From positions 19,979,735 through 20,043,734 of the forward strand of contig OY987307.1 in the NCBI GenBank assembly GCA_963920635.1: DNA of 64,000 nucleotides, in the 5' to 3' direction. This document shows, in pieces, positions 53,061 to 64,000 of the stretch. The position numbers and the translations under genes are program-made. The DNA is from Pseudeuparius sepicola (lineage: Eukaryota > Arthropoda > Insecta > Coleoptera > Anthribidae). Position 1 is the stretch's first letter. Every line of letters starts with the position of its first letter. The notes below the pieces were generated by a model. That model searched no databases. It had not been told where the DNA came from and worked only from the letters and a program-made list of their open reading frames with translations.

Positions 53061-55028
53061 TAGAGGCCCTGTATGACACGAAAAGTGACAGTTATTCGTT
53101 TTAACAGAGGTTGGACAACGGTCGGATCTCTCTCTCTGGCGAGGGTCTTATTTTCCCTATGAAATTCATTTTGTGCAACAGACATATATTTTTTCGCTCT
53201 TTCTAACATTCCCCTAGCAGCACGATGTATCAAAATTGGATTTTAAGGTTAAGCTAACGACAGTTAACTGCCATAAGCGTAGGTAGATGAGGGCACAGTT
53301 TAAAATGTATAAAAATATAGATAAAACCAATAAATAGGTAAATAGGTTAGGTAGTAGTATGTTATTTGCAAAGCTTCACTAATAATTATTATTGAAGTTT
53401 GAATGGAAAAGTGAAGAAACATATAATTTGTTCCAAGAAAACAGAAATTTTAGGATATCATGGATAAAAACATTTATTAAATTTTTGTAGGAGGGTGGTA
53501 TATGTACATAGGTATGTACATAAAATTAAACAAGGCTCTAGCATACCAACTAATCAAACTTTCGAATATTTCTTCAATAGGAAACATAGCTGCAATAATA
53601 ATTATTATTCCGTTCATTAAAAAAAAAGGTCTTTTAAATGGTTTTACTGTATGGTTTCGTTTCTTCAAACTCTCTTCTTATACCTACCATCATAATTTTA
53701 AGACAATTAATACTGAAATTTGTACGGAACAAAAAGTTGGAAAGTTTGTTTTGGTAATATGAATCAACCAATATTAATAGGAATTAGGCTGAATAAAAAA
53801 ATGAGTACCTAGATATTTAATATCGATATATTAGTCTCTCATTCTTTTTTTTGTAAAATAAAAGTTAATAACTTTTTAATGCAAGAGAGATCATCTACAT
53901 TTCAATAAAGAATACAACAGTATTTTTGTTTTCAAAGATATATTGTAAGTAAATAGGAAAAATCAAACTAGTACAAGTTCTCAGACATTTATACATATTT
54001 AATATTTGCTCTTTCTTGCTAAAGTCACGTTCATCAAACGTTGCAGGAGATGATCCTTTCTTCAGCACAACCTGACACTCAAAATCCATGTCACAGAAGT
54101 GAACCTGTGAAAGTTAAAGAACTATAAATTTAAGCTACTTAAACATAATAAAACGCTGCCATCAAATGCTATTTTTTTATCAGCAAGAAATTTGTAATGG
54201 AATATAAGCTCACACATTTAACTGACTACACAAAAAGGGTTCTTTATATTCCCACCCGTGTTAACTTCTTTTTTGTCCGATTTTGTTGGTCTTGGTATAA
54301 AATAAAGCTCCTTCAAAACTTCCTCTCTCTAACACATATAGGTACTTACTTACGTTTTTATTATTCCATGAAACGAAAAATGCCTATCCCGGTCCAGTAA
54401 ATATACCTACCTAACAGGTTTTACCTCCTTGAAGGGCAAAAATTTTAATTTTATCTCTTTAACATTCGGAAATTTTCATAAGAATTCTAATAGGGGGTTG
54501 GTAGAACCTTATGGACGTTTATTGAAAATAAATATGTAGGTACTAATATTTAATACGTATATTAATTTAAATATATTATGTTATGTTGCTGATGCAGATT
54601 AAGAAAATTATTCTGCAGATTAAAATCACAGATCAAACAAAAAATAAAAATTAACTAGAGATACTTATGTAATTAAATTTACTTACCTCGCAAATTTTCG
54701 TATCATTTCCAACTCTCATGTTAGGGTATTTCATTTGCACCATCGTGCTCGTTCTTCTGCGCTTTTTGGAAAGGGTGTTATGAAAAATTCATCCTGCTCA
54801 GAATTCTTGCAGTTTTTTATTACACAAGATGTCACTTTTAACTGTTAACATTCCTTTTTGCAAAAGAAAACGAGCACGCTCAATAATTTGTCGACAGTTT
54901 TGTTGACAAACTGGCACCCGCCAAGATAAGAATATAATAAAAACAATGTTACTAGATCTGCCAAAATCGGTTGTCCAACCACTGTTAAAACAAATAACTG
55001 TCACTTTTCGTGTCATACAGGGCCTCTA
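53061..55028 (-). mobile_element. P-element-like transposon relic, 1968 bp
   Basis: Starts TAGAGGCCCTGTATGACACG, and about 70 bp match inverted at the right end with few mismatches. An exact 8-bp target duplication GTGTTTAC is present (53053-53060 and 55029-55036). Inside, on the minus strand, is a broken THAP domain split by an intron, the DNA-binding module at the start of P-type transposases. An 8-bp duplication fits P as well as hAT; the THAP domain favours P. The GTPase-like and catalytic parts are absent, so it is non-autonomous. Confidence 0.8.
53895..54837 (-). pseudogene. THAP-domain transposase N-terminus, two exons, frameshifted
   Basis: Exon 1 (about 54837-54687) encodes KVTSCVIKNC (C-x4-C), then FFITPFPKSAEERARWCK with the THAP FP and Trp residues. 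A stop follows in this frame, but one base over it continues MKYPNMRVGNDTKICE up to a GTAAGT donor at 54686-54681. After an intron ending TTTCACAG (54110-54105), exon 2 (54104-53895) opens VHFCDMDFECQ and VVLKKGSSPATFDE. This completes the C-x2-H pair (ICEVH) and the usual THAP end (LKKGSxPTxF). The first ATG is also out of phase. The frame stops after 70 residues of exon 2 with no catalytic domain. The 54798-55016 frame is a shadow. Confidence 0.75.
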
Positions 55029-55036
55029 GTGTTTAC

Positions 55037-55569
55037 TTATCGAAAGAGTTTATAAATGAATTTACAAGAACTTCAGGCTAGGGTAATCCGTGTAGGTATG
55101 TGTGGGAATTACTTCAGAGCAAATATGGAATGTAATTTTGAACGTACTCAATGGGAATGACAAGTGCATTAGAGAAAATTTTGACTTTTTATAGAAGTTG
55201 TAAAAATTTAGTAGCTTTTGTGATGGAATTTTCATACTGTTTTGTTTTCTTTTGATCTGTATAAGCATAAGACCACTATTATTGTCATTAAGTTGCTAGA
55301 TTTTACTTTTATTTGTTTTTTTTTTCATGACTAACTATGAATTTTTGAAAATAAATAAAATCGTTAATACTTAACATTTTTTGGTGAAATTTGGCACAGG
55401 TCCGTTTTGGCGAACACAGTTTTTCTGAAAAAAAGGTTATTGTGATTTATTAAAATTTTGCTTCTTAGAAACTGGCATAGTAGGCACAATTTTAAAAAAC
55501 TGGGTCAATTTGCACATTGTATATTTATAATACATTTTACATATTAATAAACTTTTACAGGCTCACCCG
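55037..55569. other. AT-rich DNA, no gene seen
   Basis: No supported signal. Confidence 0.4.
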
Positions 55570-55950
55570 AAAACAACTGCAAACCTTTTTAAATCGAACT
55601 TTCTACACATTGAAATGTAACAAAGGCAACCCCATTAGGCCCATCGCAGTTTCCCGCAGATATAGCTACCCTTAAACAAAAATCCCCATCAATTATTCAG
55701 GACCGTACCGATAAGCAATTACGGCTGGGCAATTTCCTTAAACACAGTCATTCTGTGCCGCCCGGCCGGAATCCCAACTTCCAGAACTCCGGGGCGCATC
55801 AAAAATGCACGAGGCGGAAATTTGCCTAAATAGTGTCCGAACCGGTAATTTCTGTTTTTCAAACAAAAACTACGCACGTCGGCTCAGTTGGGAATCTGTT
55901 AAATATGGATGCGGTAATTTTTGGGAAAGTAACAGCACGACCTTGTAACA
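55570..55950. other. GC-richer island, possible conserved noncoding DNA
   Basis: Includes TCTGTGCCGCCCGGCCGGAA and evenly spaced CpGs; only short frames. Candidate regulatory DNA. Confidence 0.3.
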
Positions 55951-56716
55951 ACCGGGGAAACTTGGTGTAATATGTGTGTTTTGGGACAAGTATTTTATAT
56001 GTTCGGCCTTCGTTCGAACACTTGATATCTAATTTTGACAATTTACGTTACAATAACTGCCCCAACCCCCAGCCCCAATTCAAAAGATATGCCTAAATGT
56101 TATTAAACTATGTTACCTTCTTTATTCAATTATTAGTTGGCTATACTAATTTGTTATTTATGTATAGGTATGCCCTGATAGTTCGGAATAACGATGATAG
56201 AAAACATATACGAGAAAGTTACTACTTTGTAACCAGGCCTAAGTTGAGACGTCAAAAAAATTAGACTTTAAAGCATTGTTTTTAAAGCACGCAAAATAAG
56301 TACTTTGCTCACTACTGCGCAAATCGGGTATTTTACGCACTGTTTGGGATTACTGAAGGAATTTAGGATAGAAAGGAATTATTGCAGCATTACCGTTCTT
56401 TGAAAATAATTAAGAAAAGGCTGCGAATATGAAAAAATACTAAGAGATACTTTTTGTTAACCATTGAATTCACCACTCAAAACAAATTTGAAAAATGCGA
56501 TTATACAGGATATTCATATTTTTCTGAACTGATTAATTTTAATAACACCCTGTATCTCCGCAACTGCGGGCCTCAGAAGCTTCATATCAACCTTAAGTTT
56601 TACGGCTCATCCGCTCATATGACACCCCAAGTTTGGAGAAAATATCTCGTATAATTCTAGAGATACTAAGAAATATGTGTATTTTTCTCTAAACTGGCCC
56701 GTAGGCGAAACAAATA
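55951..56716. other. AT-rich DNA with degenerate fold-back termini
   Basis: TATACAGGATATTCA (about 56502) and ACACCCTGTATCTC (about 56546) lie close together and may be remnants. No gene. Confidence 0.4.
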
Positions 56717-57808
56717 CAGGTGGGTGGCCCACCACCAAGTGCATCGATCTATATATGGAAAACTAAAAGTAGGAAAATTCTGAAAATTTGGCACCTCACC
56801 AATGCCGATGGGCGCTGCTCAACTAAAATATTTTGGTGAATCTGGCACTTCCGGTTATACCGGAAGTCGATATCAACTTTCTTATATCAAATAGAACACC
56901 CTGTATATTATTGCACTTTTGGATTCTAGGCATCATTTTGGAACAAAAACATGCAACATGTCCTATGTCTAAATCCAACCGTTTTTGAGATATTTGCATT
57001 TTTCCGCTAAAAATTACAGGTGCAGACCTAAAGTCAATTAGCAATTTATACGAGGAAACCGCGAAATTTCAAAACGAATTTTTGGCATCGTGTAACAGAA
57101 GCCCTGATCTAGTGATCTCTGCTGAGAAATAAATCCGTTCTTATACAGGGTGTTCACAAAATATGAATAAAATTTACATTCAAAATGTGCTTAAATCTCG
57201 AAATTTTCAAATGGAAACCCCTATTTTTGTAATGCGATCTTATTCACCACTAAAAATGATGACAACTTTGTGTAAGGTTTCCTATACCTAAAGGAAGTAA
57301 TTTTCGATTAATTTACGAAAAACCCACTTTTCGCCCATAAAATGCGGGGTTTGCTTAACGGTTGGAAAATCATATTAGCCGTGGACGTTGAAAAGACAAT
57401 CGCCACTGAGGAAATGCCACTTGGTTTATAAATTATTGTCAACAATAATGCCGGCGCGCTTAAATTACACAAACGAAGATTATGTATCGCACGTTCTTGA
57501 TATTACTTTGTTGCATTCTCCGTAGATAATAAACAAATTTAAATAATCTTCGTTTGTGTAATTTAAGCGCGCCGGCATTATTGTTGACAATAATTTATAA
57601 ACCAAGTGACATTTCCTAATATACAGGGTGTTCCATTTGAGATAAGAAAAGTTGATATCGACTTCCGGTATAATCGGAAGTGCCAGATTCACCAAAATAT
57701 TTTAGTCGAGCAGCGCCCATCGGCATTGGTGAGGTGCCAAATTTTCAGAATTTTCCTACTTTTAGTTTTCCATATATAGATCGATGCAGTTCGTGGTGGG
57801 CCACCCTG
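56717..57808. mobile_element. Inverted pair of 190-bp CAGGGTG-ended units around a nested core
   Basis: The left arm 56717-56900 and right arm 57622-57808 are inverted copies (GGTGAGGTGCCAAATTTTCAG, GACTTCCGGTATAAYCGGAAG, TATATATAGATCGATGCA). Each arm is bounded on both sides by CAGGKTG/CACCCTG-type words, so the arms themselves could be two MITEs. Within lies another TATACAGGGTG terminus (57144) and a separate perfect hairpin. Confidence 0.65.
57409..57617. repeat. Inverted repeat, 76-bp arms, nearly perfect
   Basis: AGGAAATGCCACTTGGTTTA... (57409-57484) pairs with 57541-57617, exact over the inner 66 bp including GCCGGCGCGCTTAAATTACA. The 57-bp loop is unique. Confidence 0.9.
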
Positions 57809-57919
57809 TATATGAAGAAGTGCCCTTATTTTGACTCGAAAAATACGTGGTTTCATTTTTGACCAACAGTTCAGTTACACCCTGTATATGCGAGGTGATC
57901 TCAGAACACAAACAAGAAT

Positions 57920-58200
57920 TGATTGCCACTAAAACTGGTGCCGTCAAAGCGGCCGTATACGGTCCTCCTCCATAAAACCTTATTTATTAGGGTGCCTATG
58001 AGGATTATTTATTCGCGGTCGGGCCGTTTTTACGCAAAACCCCCCGAAAAAGGCGCTACCCTCGTAAAACCCTCGGGGGGCGTGCGACTCCTGTCAACGC
58101 CGGGGCATATTTGTGACGTGTCCCGCTGCGCCTTTCTCCCGCAAATAAAAAATGGTCTTGGTCAGGTAAGTGGTATAATGCCCGACCGAGACGGATGAGT
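57920..58200. other. GC-rich island with repeated TTTACG/TTTATT words
   Basis: CpG-rich stretch containing CCTTATTTATTAGG, GGATTATTTATTCGCG, TTTTTACGC and CTCGTAAAACC, words like posterior Hox/Caudal sites, plus GTCAGGTAAGTGG near the right edge, a possible splice donor. The 91-codon plus frame (57923-58198) spans it without domain features. Possible enhancer or 5' exon. Confidence 0.35.
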
Positions 58201-58878
58201 CAATTCCTACCAAAAATAGATTGGTTTTGTGATGAGGGCTGCTTAGTTTGCATTGCAAATTTTATTGCGTTTTTTATCTTAGTTAATTTTTCAGAAAGGA
58301 AGAAAATACGCACTTGCATAAGCTGTGTGAAGGTGTATCAACGCGTGTTAAATAAATAAATAAATAAATTCTCTAATCACACTTTTAAATTCCCATAGCT
58401 TCAATAATATAACACTCAAATTTGAGAATAGTGTTATATTCAATTATCCATAATCTAAATTTGAGAATAACGTTATATTCAAATAGAATTAATAAATACG
58501 TAGGTATACCTAGTTCTTGGATTAAACAGTTTCAAGAATTGAAATAATAACGGCATAGCCTTAAAAGCAACTGTTGTTGTTAATTTATACTCTATCCAAG
58601 ATCTAAGCATGCATACCATTATATTAAGGAAATTAAATTATGGAAGTATTATTTCACATTGTGGGCAAGCGATTTCGTTCCGATATTGATTTCAAAAATG
58701 TATAGGAAATAATTAATTAATTATCAAACTAAATTACAAACATTTTAATATTTTTATATAGTTTTTAATGCAGCAGCCGAAATTTGTAAATTTTGCGGGT
58801 AGCCTAGACATTGACCTCAACTGAGGGAATTCTACGTAAGCTTCAACTTGAAAGTACAATATTCTCAAAGTCTATATA
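58201..58878. other. AT-rich DNA with two short palindromes
   Basis: AATATAACACTCAAATTTGA...GTGTTATATT (about 58407-58441), and a related TAAATTTGAGAATAACGTTATATT about 40 bp on. An AAATAAATAAAT run is near 58345. No gene. Confidence 0.5.
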
Positions 58879-59728
58879 CAGTGTGTCCCAGGGTAAGTGA
58901 AACGAGAGGTGCAAAAGGCCAAAAATTTTCGAGTTCAAATTTGGCCATTTGGGGTAAAGGCCTGCTTGCCTAGAAAATAATTTTCACCATATTTTTAATA
59001 TTCAAAAATAAAGTAGGCCTTGACAGGAACGATTTATTTATTTTCTGGGTAGGTTAAGTGCCCTTTCTCGACAAGATATCGAAAAATTTCATTGGAAAAA
59101 GTTGCTGAGAATTTAAAATTATGTCCCTGTGCCAATTTTACAAATAATTGGCCTACTTTGATTTTCGTCCATTTTATTTCCTATAGGTTGGTGAACTATC
59201 CTTGTCGTTTAAAATATCGAAAAATATTATTAGAAAAAGTTGCTTAGAATTAAAAGCTATGACCCTGTGTCAATTTTCAAAATAATTGGCCTACTTTCAT
59301 TTTCTTTTTCTTAAAGACATTATTTCAAACTAATCATAGTAGGCCGATTGAGTCCAAATTTCGCATTCTTGCATCCTTTTTTATTCTGAATAACTTTTTC
59401 TAATGAAATTTTTCGATATTTTAATCGACAAGGATAGTTAACCTACTTATAGGAAATAAAGTGGAGAAAAATCAAAGTAGGCCAATTATTTTGAAAATTG
59501 GCATAGGGACATAATTTTCAATTCTCAGCAACTTCTTTTAATGAAATTTTTCGATATCTTGTCGAGAAAGGGCACTTAACTTACACAGAAAATAATTAAG
59601 TCGTCCCTGTCAGGGCCTACTTTATTTTTCAAAATTAAAAATATGGTGAACATTATTTTCTAGGCAAGCAGGCCTGGACCCCAAATGGCCTTTTACACCT
59701 CTCATTTCACTTATCCTGGGACACACTG
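58879..59728. mobile_element. Fold-back element, 850 bp, TATA|CAGTGTG ends, nearly full palindrome
   Basis: Starts CAGTGTGTCCCAGGGTAAGT and ends with its inverse, TATA on both sides. Arms of about 400 bp leave almost no loop. Each arm contains two diverged copies of a roughly 125-bp module (ATATCGAAAAATTTCATTGG ... AATAATTGGCCTACTTT). Confidence 0.88.
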
Positions 59729-60417
59729 TATAGGCTACTTGGAACAAACTGCCTTATATATTTAATAAGACTCTAAAAATCACTTATATCAAATATATTT
59801 AAATATTTAAGTGATTCTTTTATACCTTCATTATGAATATAAATGAGTTTGAGGTGAAAGTACCAATATTATTAAATTAAATTAAATTAAAAATACTTTA
59901 TCAAAGGGAATACACTATTTTCTTGGAAGCTACAAATATACCTATTTCACTGTGAAATTAAGATATTTTTGCTCACACGGGAAATTAAGTTACACTCATG
60001 TCGAAATGTCTATATTCATTTCGAATATAGATATTCCTTTGTGTGCTTAAACACCCTAACAAGTTGAACCGTGATCAGGGTTTATATTTGGCGCGCGTTT
60101 TTCCCAAAAAATAATTCTTCCGTATTTTCGCCTGTTCCCTGTTTCTATAAATAACATCATAGGTATCTAATAGAACAATCAACAATCAGTCTTAATGTGA
60201 TCTTCGCGCCCTGAGGATGTCCCGTGCAATCGAGAATGAAAGCTTGAAATGAGAAGTTTCGCTGACGCAGGATTCATCCAGAAGAAACTCAAATTTATCG
60301 TTTAGTATTATTGTTGCCAAAGTTTCTTTAATTTTAAATTTTTCGGCAAATTTTATTAGAAATGAAAATAATCATCGCTTTCCAAACGACACAAATTCAC
60401 ACACTTAATAACAAATA
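59729..60417. other. AT-rich DNA, no gene seen
   Basis: No supported signal; includes AAATTAAATTAAATTAAA low complexity near 59876. Confidence 0.4.
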
Positions 60418-61447
60418 CAGTCCCTTCCAATCCAAGTTACATTGAAATGATAACGAACCCTACAAATTAGTAACATGACCTTAAAATGACCTTAATTTTC
60501 CTTAATGTTTCATTAAAAATGTGTTTTTGCTGAAAATGAATAAGTAAAAGCTTGCATTATTCCAAATTAAAAAAAGAAAAAAACTTGCTTGATATCAAGT
60601 GTTCAACAAAAGCTTGCCCATTCTTCAATAGTGACATCTATATTAGGTGGCCACTATAATACAGGGATATTAACATCATTTAGGTATCCAATAACCTGTC
60701 TAGCTACATGGGGACGGGCGTTGTCCTGCAAGAATAAAAAATTATAGGTCCAACAAACGGAGCAAAAAGCATTACATGTTCGACAATAATGTTTTCTATG
60801 TAATAATGGGCATTCATAGACCTCGTAAGTATAGAGACCAACTCCGTACGAGCATCGAAGCAAATTCCCCAAACATTTTAGAGCCACCAGCAAAAGGTAC
60901 TTTAGGAGAGATATTGCAGCTGTCAAACCTTTATCTCTTAGCCTTCGCCATGCAGACACGTTCACGGCCATCTGGAGCTTTAAGGCTAACTCTAGTTTCA
61001 TCGGAGAACAGAACTTGTTTCCAATCATTAATGGTCCAATTCTGATGCAGTGTTGCAAAATTCAATCTCGGAACTTTGTGTTCTTTGGTAAGCAATGGTT
61101 TTTTGGCCGGTCTTCTGTTGCTCAATCCTGCTTCATGTAAACGTCTTCTAACCGTTCGAGATGATATAGCGATATTTCGAACATCTGCTAATTCATTTTT
61201 AGCAGATTGCTGGTGACTGACAGCTGTCTCTGAGAGCACGTTGTCTCAAAAAATGATCATCAGTTTGATTAGTGCAACGTTTTCGCCCTTTCCCTGGTCT
61301 TCGATGATACGAGCCCGTTCCAATATCCATGCGGCAGATGCTGGAATGATGTCTTCCTAACAAACCAGCAACATATCGCATATCATCCAGGAGAGTCGAT
61401 GCTCGCACTTCATCCTCAATTATTGACAAATTTCTGTGGCGGTTCAT
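60418..61447 (-). mobile_element. Tc1-like transposon relic
   Basis: The transposase relic below spans 61447-60600. TACAGTCCCTTCCAATCCAA at 60418 looks like a Tc1-type terminus (TACAG...), but no inverted partner was found beyond 61447, so the 5' end is lost or unrecognised. Confidence 0.5.
60600..61447 (-). pseudogene. Tc1-like transposase, multiple frameshifts
   Basis: From ATG at 61447: a paired-type HTH start (DMRYVAGLLGRHHSSICRM, then SYHRRPGKGRKR, the GRPR-like linker), frame change near 61220; KNELADVRNIAISSRTVRRR, LHEAGLSNRRPAKKPLLTKE and WTINDWKQVLFSDETRVSL (first catalytic Asp in FSDE), frame change near 60955; WRRLRDK, then in another frame RTELVSILTRSMNAHYYIE; then FLQDNARPHVARQVI (second catalytic Asp in QDNARPH). 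It ends NIPVL, stop, WPPNIDVTIEEWASFC; the usual WPxxSPDLNPIEHxWD box with the third acidic residue is not intact. At least four frame changes, so inactive. The 134-, 102- and 82-codon frames here are its pieces. Confidence 0.88.
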
Positions 61448-62609
61448 TTTCCTTAGATACTTGATTTACTCGCAAATGAACTTCCCAACATGCATGTGAT
61501 AAAAACAATCACGCTTTTCACAGACACTTTGCTTTAATCAGCACTTTTTAAGAAACTGTTAACACAGTTTTAGTCTAAAACGAGGTTTAATACTAAATAT
61601 TGTCAAAACAATTTTATTGTTTTGGTTAAGTGATATTATAGTCAGCTTAAATAACAACTGTCACTGTCAAATAAGGTCCATGAGTAGCGCGTTAACTTTA
61701 TCCAGGAGTTTAGTTGTAAATGAAATAACGAGATATATGCGTTTAATTAATTTAATAATTGGCGTTTTGTTTGAAGATGTTGCAAGCAAGCGTAGGGTAC
61801 CATTTTTAGTTACTGTGAAAGAATTAGATACAACAAACATCCTTACCCTGAGCTTTTCCTCGATGGAGATGGTGTTTTTTGAAAACTCTTTGGCAAAACA
61901 GTTTTCGAACTTTATCAAACATTTTTTTGTAGCTCAACACTGTAAAACTCCACTTTATCAAAGAAATTGTGCAAGAAGAACTTCAAATAACATGTCTCAT
62001 AGTTAAGCATAAGCCAGTCACGTTCAGTCAATTCGAAAAAATGCGAAGAAGACGAATTTAAATCAGATTGGTGTCGGTTTAAGGTTGAATCGAATATTCG
62101 TCTCTATAAATTAGTAATCCTAATTTAGTTTTAAAATGTTATATCGAAAATGGTAAAAAACAAGCTCCTATGACGAAAGTACATTGAGAAAAACAATTTA
62201 GAGCAATGCTTATTACCATTGAAAATGTAAAATGTGTAATATAGAAAAAGATTTAGTAAAAGCTTACAATAAATAATTTGTTTGTAATAATTGTTAAGCG
62301 ATTAAAAATATTAAAATTTTTACTGACGCCTTTTTACCCGAAATACTTTACTTTACTTATAAGTAAGGCCATTGACCATATTGAAAATAACCTTTGCAGG
62401 TACTCTACTTATTTTGTGACAGGAATTTCCAACATTTGCCTATTATATTTTTAGAGAAAATTTTATCCTATTTATGAAACTAGGTATATGCAGTCAGTCG
62501 CCTCCAGTAAGTATTTGTTTATTTATTTGATTCTTTGGTGAACATGTTCTAGTTTTTTTTCCTTACATAATCATCCGGATTTCAGCTTTGAATATTGTAC
62601 TGAATCTTA
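61448..62609. other. Unassigned DNA with a 129-codon frame
   Basis: Plus-strand frame 61617-62006 (MFWLSDIIVSLNNN...) overlaps an 83-codon minus frame (61667-61918). Neither has a recognised domain. The minus frame composition (KFENCFAKEFSKNTISIEEK) looks slightly more protein-like. Not called as a gene. Confidence 0.3.
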
Positions 62610-63060
62610 ACAATCGCAGTCCAAACTCGTTGCCTTGGTTACCACCTTTATTGTTTAGCCTTCAATAATCACAAATAAACTTGTCAGATTACTGTCACTG
62701 TCCAAGAATATTCTCTCAGCTCCAAAACTTCGCATAAAATCGCATTCTAACCTTTCCACTTTCTCCAGGCCCAATTCCCAGGGCTTATATACTCAAAAGG
62801 AAGACTGGAGAATACTCTGGAATATTCCTGGCCAATGATAGTTCACAAATCATAAAGTTCCAGCAAATTTTCTAGAAAGTTATGTAAGCTTTACAGGGAA
62901 AACAATGAATCTAAAGGAAAATGGGGCCCTGGGGGCCTCAGGCCAACAAAAATATGACGGAAAATGCCTCTAAATTAATTACAAAAATATAAAATTGTAT
63001 AAGTAGAATACCCAAACTTAAAATTTATCTGCCAAATCTTTGAGTAGGTTAGAAAACCGT
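62610..63060 (-). repeat. Inverted, diverged copy of the 21.5-22.9 kb repeat
   Basis: Reverse complement matches 22540-22890: CCTTGGTTACCACCTTTATT, GGGCTTATATACTC, CCAATGATAGTTCACAAATC, CTGGGGGCCTCAGGCCAA, TTTATCTGCCAAATCTTTGA. Roughly 80-85% similar by eye. Confidence 0.8.
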
Positions 63061-63148
63061 ATTCCTTGAAAGCTGATATTAATAACTTAAGAGGCATTTT
63101 TCGTTACAATATTTTGACCTTCCACTACATAACTTGATAGGTACTATA

Positions 63149-64000
63149 CAGGGTGTCCCGAAATTAGCCTGCCATAATTTACCAGCGTGTTCTAAGACCT
63201 AAAAAAATGAAAAAAGTTCCTATAAACATGGCCTCAAAAATGCCCCCTAATGGGGCTATAGCCCCCGAAAGGGGCAGTTTCACAAACGGGTTTCTATAAA
63301 TATTTCCAGAACGAACAAAGATAAAATTCTGAAATTTGGTATGTGATGTACCTGTGATATTTCACATTTACCGAGGTAGCGATAGTTAGACATTCTTAAT
63401 CATAGGCGTCCCAAATCGGGGTGTTTAGGAGTTAAAATTAGCCCAAAATTTGTTTGTATACTTTTTTCCAGGTTTCTTGCGAAATTATTAAAGTTGAAGG
63501 TATTCTACGAAGAAAAGGTGCTCTTGTTGAACTTCAATAGCATGCATCGTTTTCGAGTAAACTCGTTTTGAAAATTTTTTGCAGAGTGCCATGAAAATGC
63601 CTATTACCACCACGTTTTTTGATACAAAAAAATGAAAAAGTTCCTATAAACATGGCCTCAAAAAAGTCCCCTAAGGGGGCTATAGCCCCCGAAACGGACA
63701 CTTTGGCAAACGGTTTTTTCTAAATATCTCCAGAATGAACAATTTGATTTGACGTTTACCGAGGTAGAGACAGTTTGACATTCTTCATCATAGGCGTCCC
63801 AAATAAGGGGGTCAAAGGGTTAAAAAATCCCACATTTTTTTGTGTGCTTTTTTTCATGATTTATTCGCCCAGGTATGTGATATACCAAATTTCAGAATTT
63901 TATCTTTGCTCGTTCTGGAAATATTGAAAAACCGTTTGCCAAAGTGTCCATTTCGGGAGCTATAGCCCTCTTAGGGGGCATTTTTGAGGCCATGTTTATA
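63149..64000. mobile_element. Fold-back element with CAGGGTG left end, cut by window edge
   Basis: Starts CAGGGTGTCCCGAAATTAGC after TATA. The block GTTCCTATAAACATGGCCTC...GGGGCTATAGCCCCCGAAA occurs at 63215, again in direct orientation at 63640, and inverted from about 63870 to the window end, so the element has both a direct internal duplication and an inverted right arm. It continues beyond 64000. Confidence 0.75.

Noticed and set aside
61617..62006. 129-codon plus-strand frame
   Set aside because: No recognisable domain, overlapped by an equally plausible minus frame; within range for chance frames in 64 kb.

Overview
The window looks like euchromatic insect (at least arthropod) nuclear DNA. 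It is strongly AT-rich, has no compact bacterial-style genes, and carries several classes of eukaryotic transposable element. Short tracts such as GTAGGTACCTAC recur throughout. The species cannot be named from the sequence. No intact host protein-coding gene could be supported. What is legible is a dense, nested layer of mobile elements and satellites, with several GC- and CpG-rich single-copy-looking islands between them. Those islands may be exons, promoters or conserved regulatory DNA.

Layout, left half. Positions 336-3470 hold a direct duplication whose 410-bp GC-rich core is almost identical in both copies while the rest has diverged. A repeat at 4345-5790 contains a perfect 127-bp inverted repeat. 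Positions 8.6-10.5 kb hold nested elements, including a hAT-type MITE. At 11441-13610 there are eight tandem units of about 269 bp, each with a tRNA-like Pol III cassette on the minus strand. Two arrays of an 11-bp unit (13.9-14.46 and 16.36-16.75 kb) bracket a long fold-back element. A decayed non-LTR retrotransposon lies at 17.15-18.47 kb, and a second reverse-transcriptase relic lies on the minus strand at 26.56-27.19 kb. A Tc1/mariner-type MITE (21920-22300) sits at the junction of a tandem duplication.

Layout, right half. There are many fold-back elements that share the terminus TATA|CAGNGTG. A pogo-like relic (34844-36909) keeps a C-terminal zinc finger. A nearly intact hAT element (39455-42360) has a 749-residue transposase ORF broken by one homopolymer frameshift. 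Next come an 80-bp satellite, a second hAT relic rich in CAAGTCAAG motifs (47875-48850), three copies of a roughly 460-bp LTR- or promoter-like repeat, and a P-element-like relic with a split THAP domain (53061-55028). The window ends with a multiply frameshifted Tc1-like transposase (60600-61447) and another fold-back element cut by the window edge.

The main theme is that one fold-back terminus family recurs in about a dozen elements. All lack a full transposase, but one carries a helix-turn-helix-like mini-ORF. Target-site duplications could be read directly for four elements (exact 8 bp at 39455-42360 and 53061-55028; 7 of 8 at 9187-9431 and 47875-48850), which fixes their boundaries.
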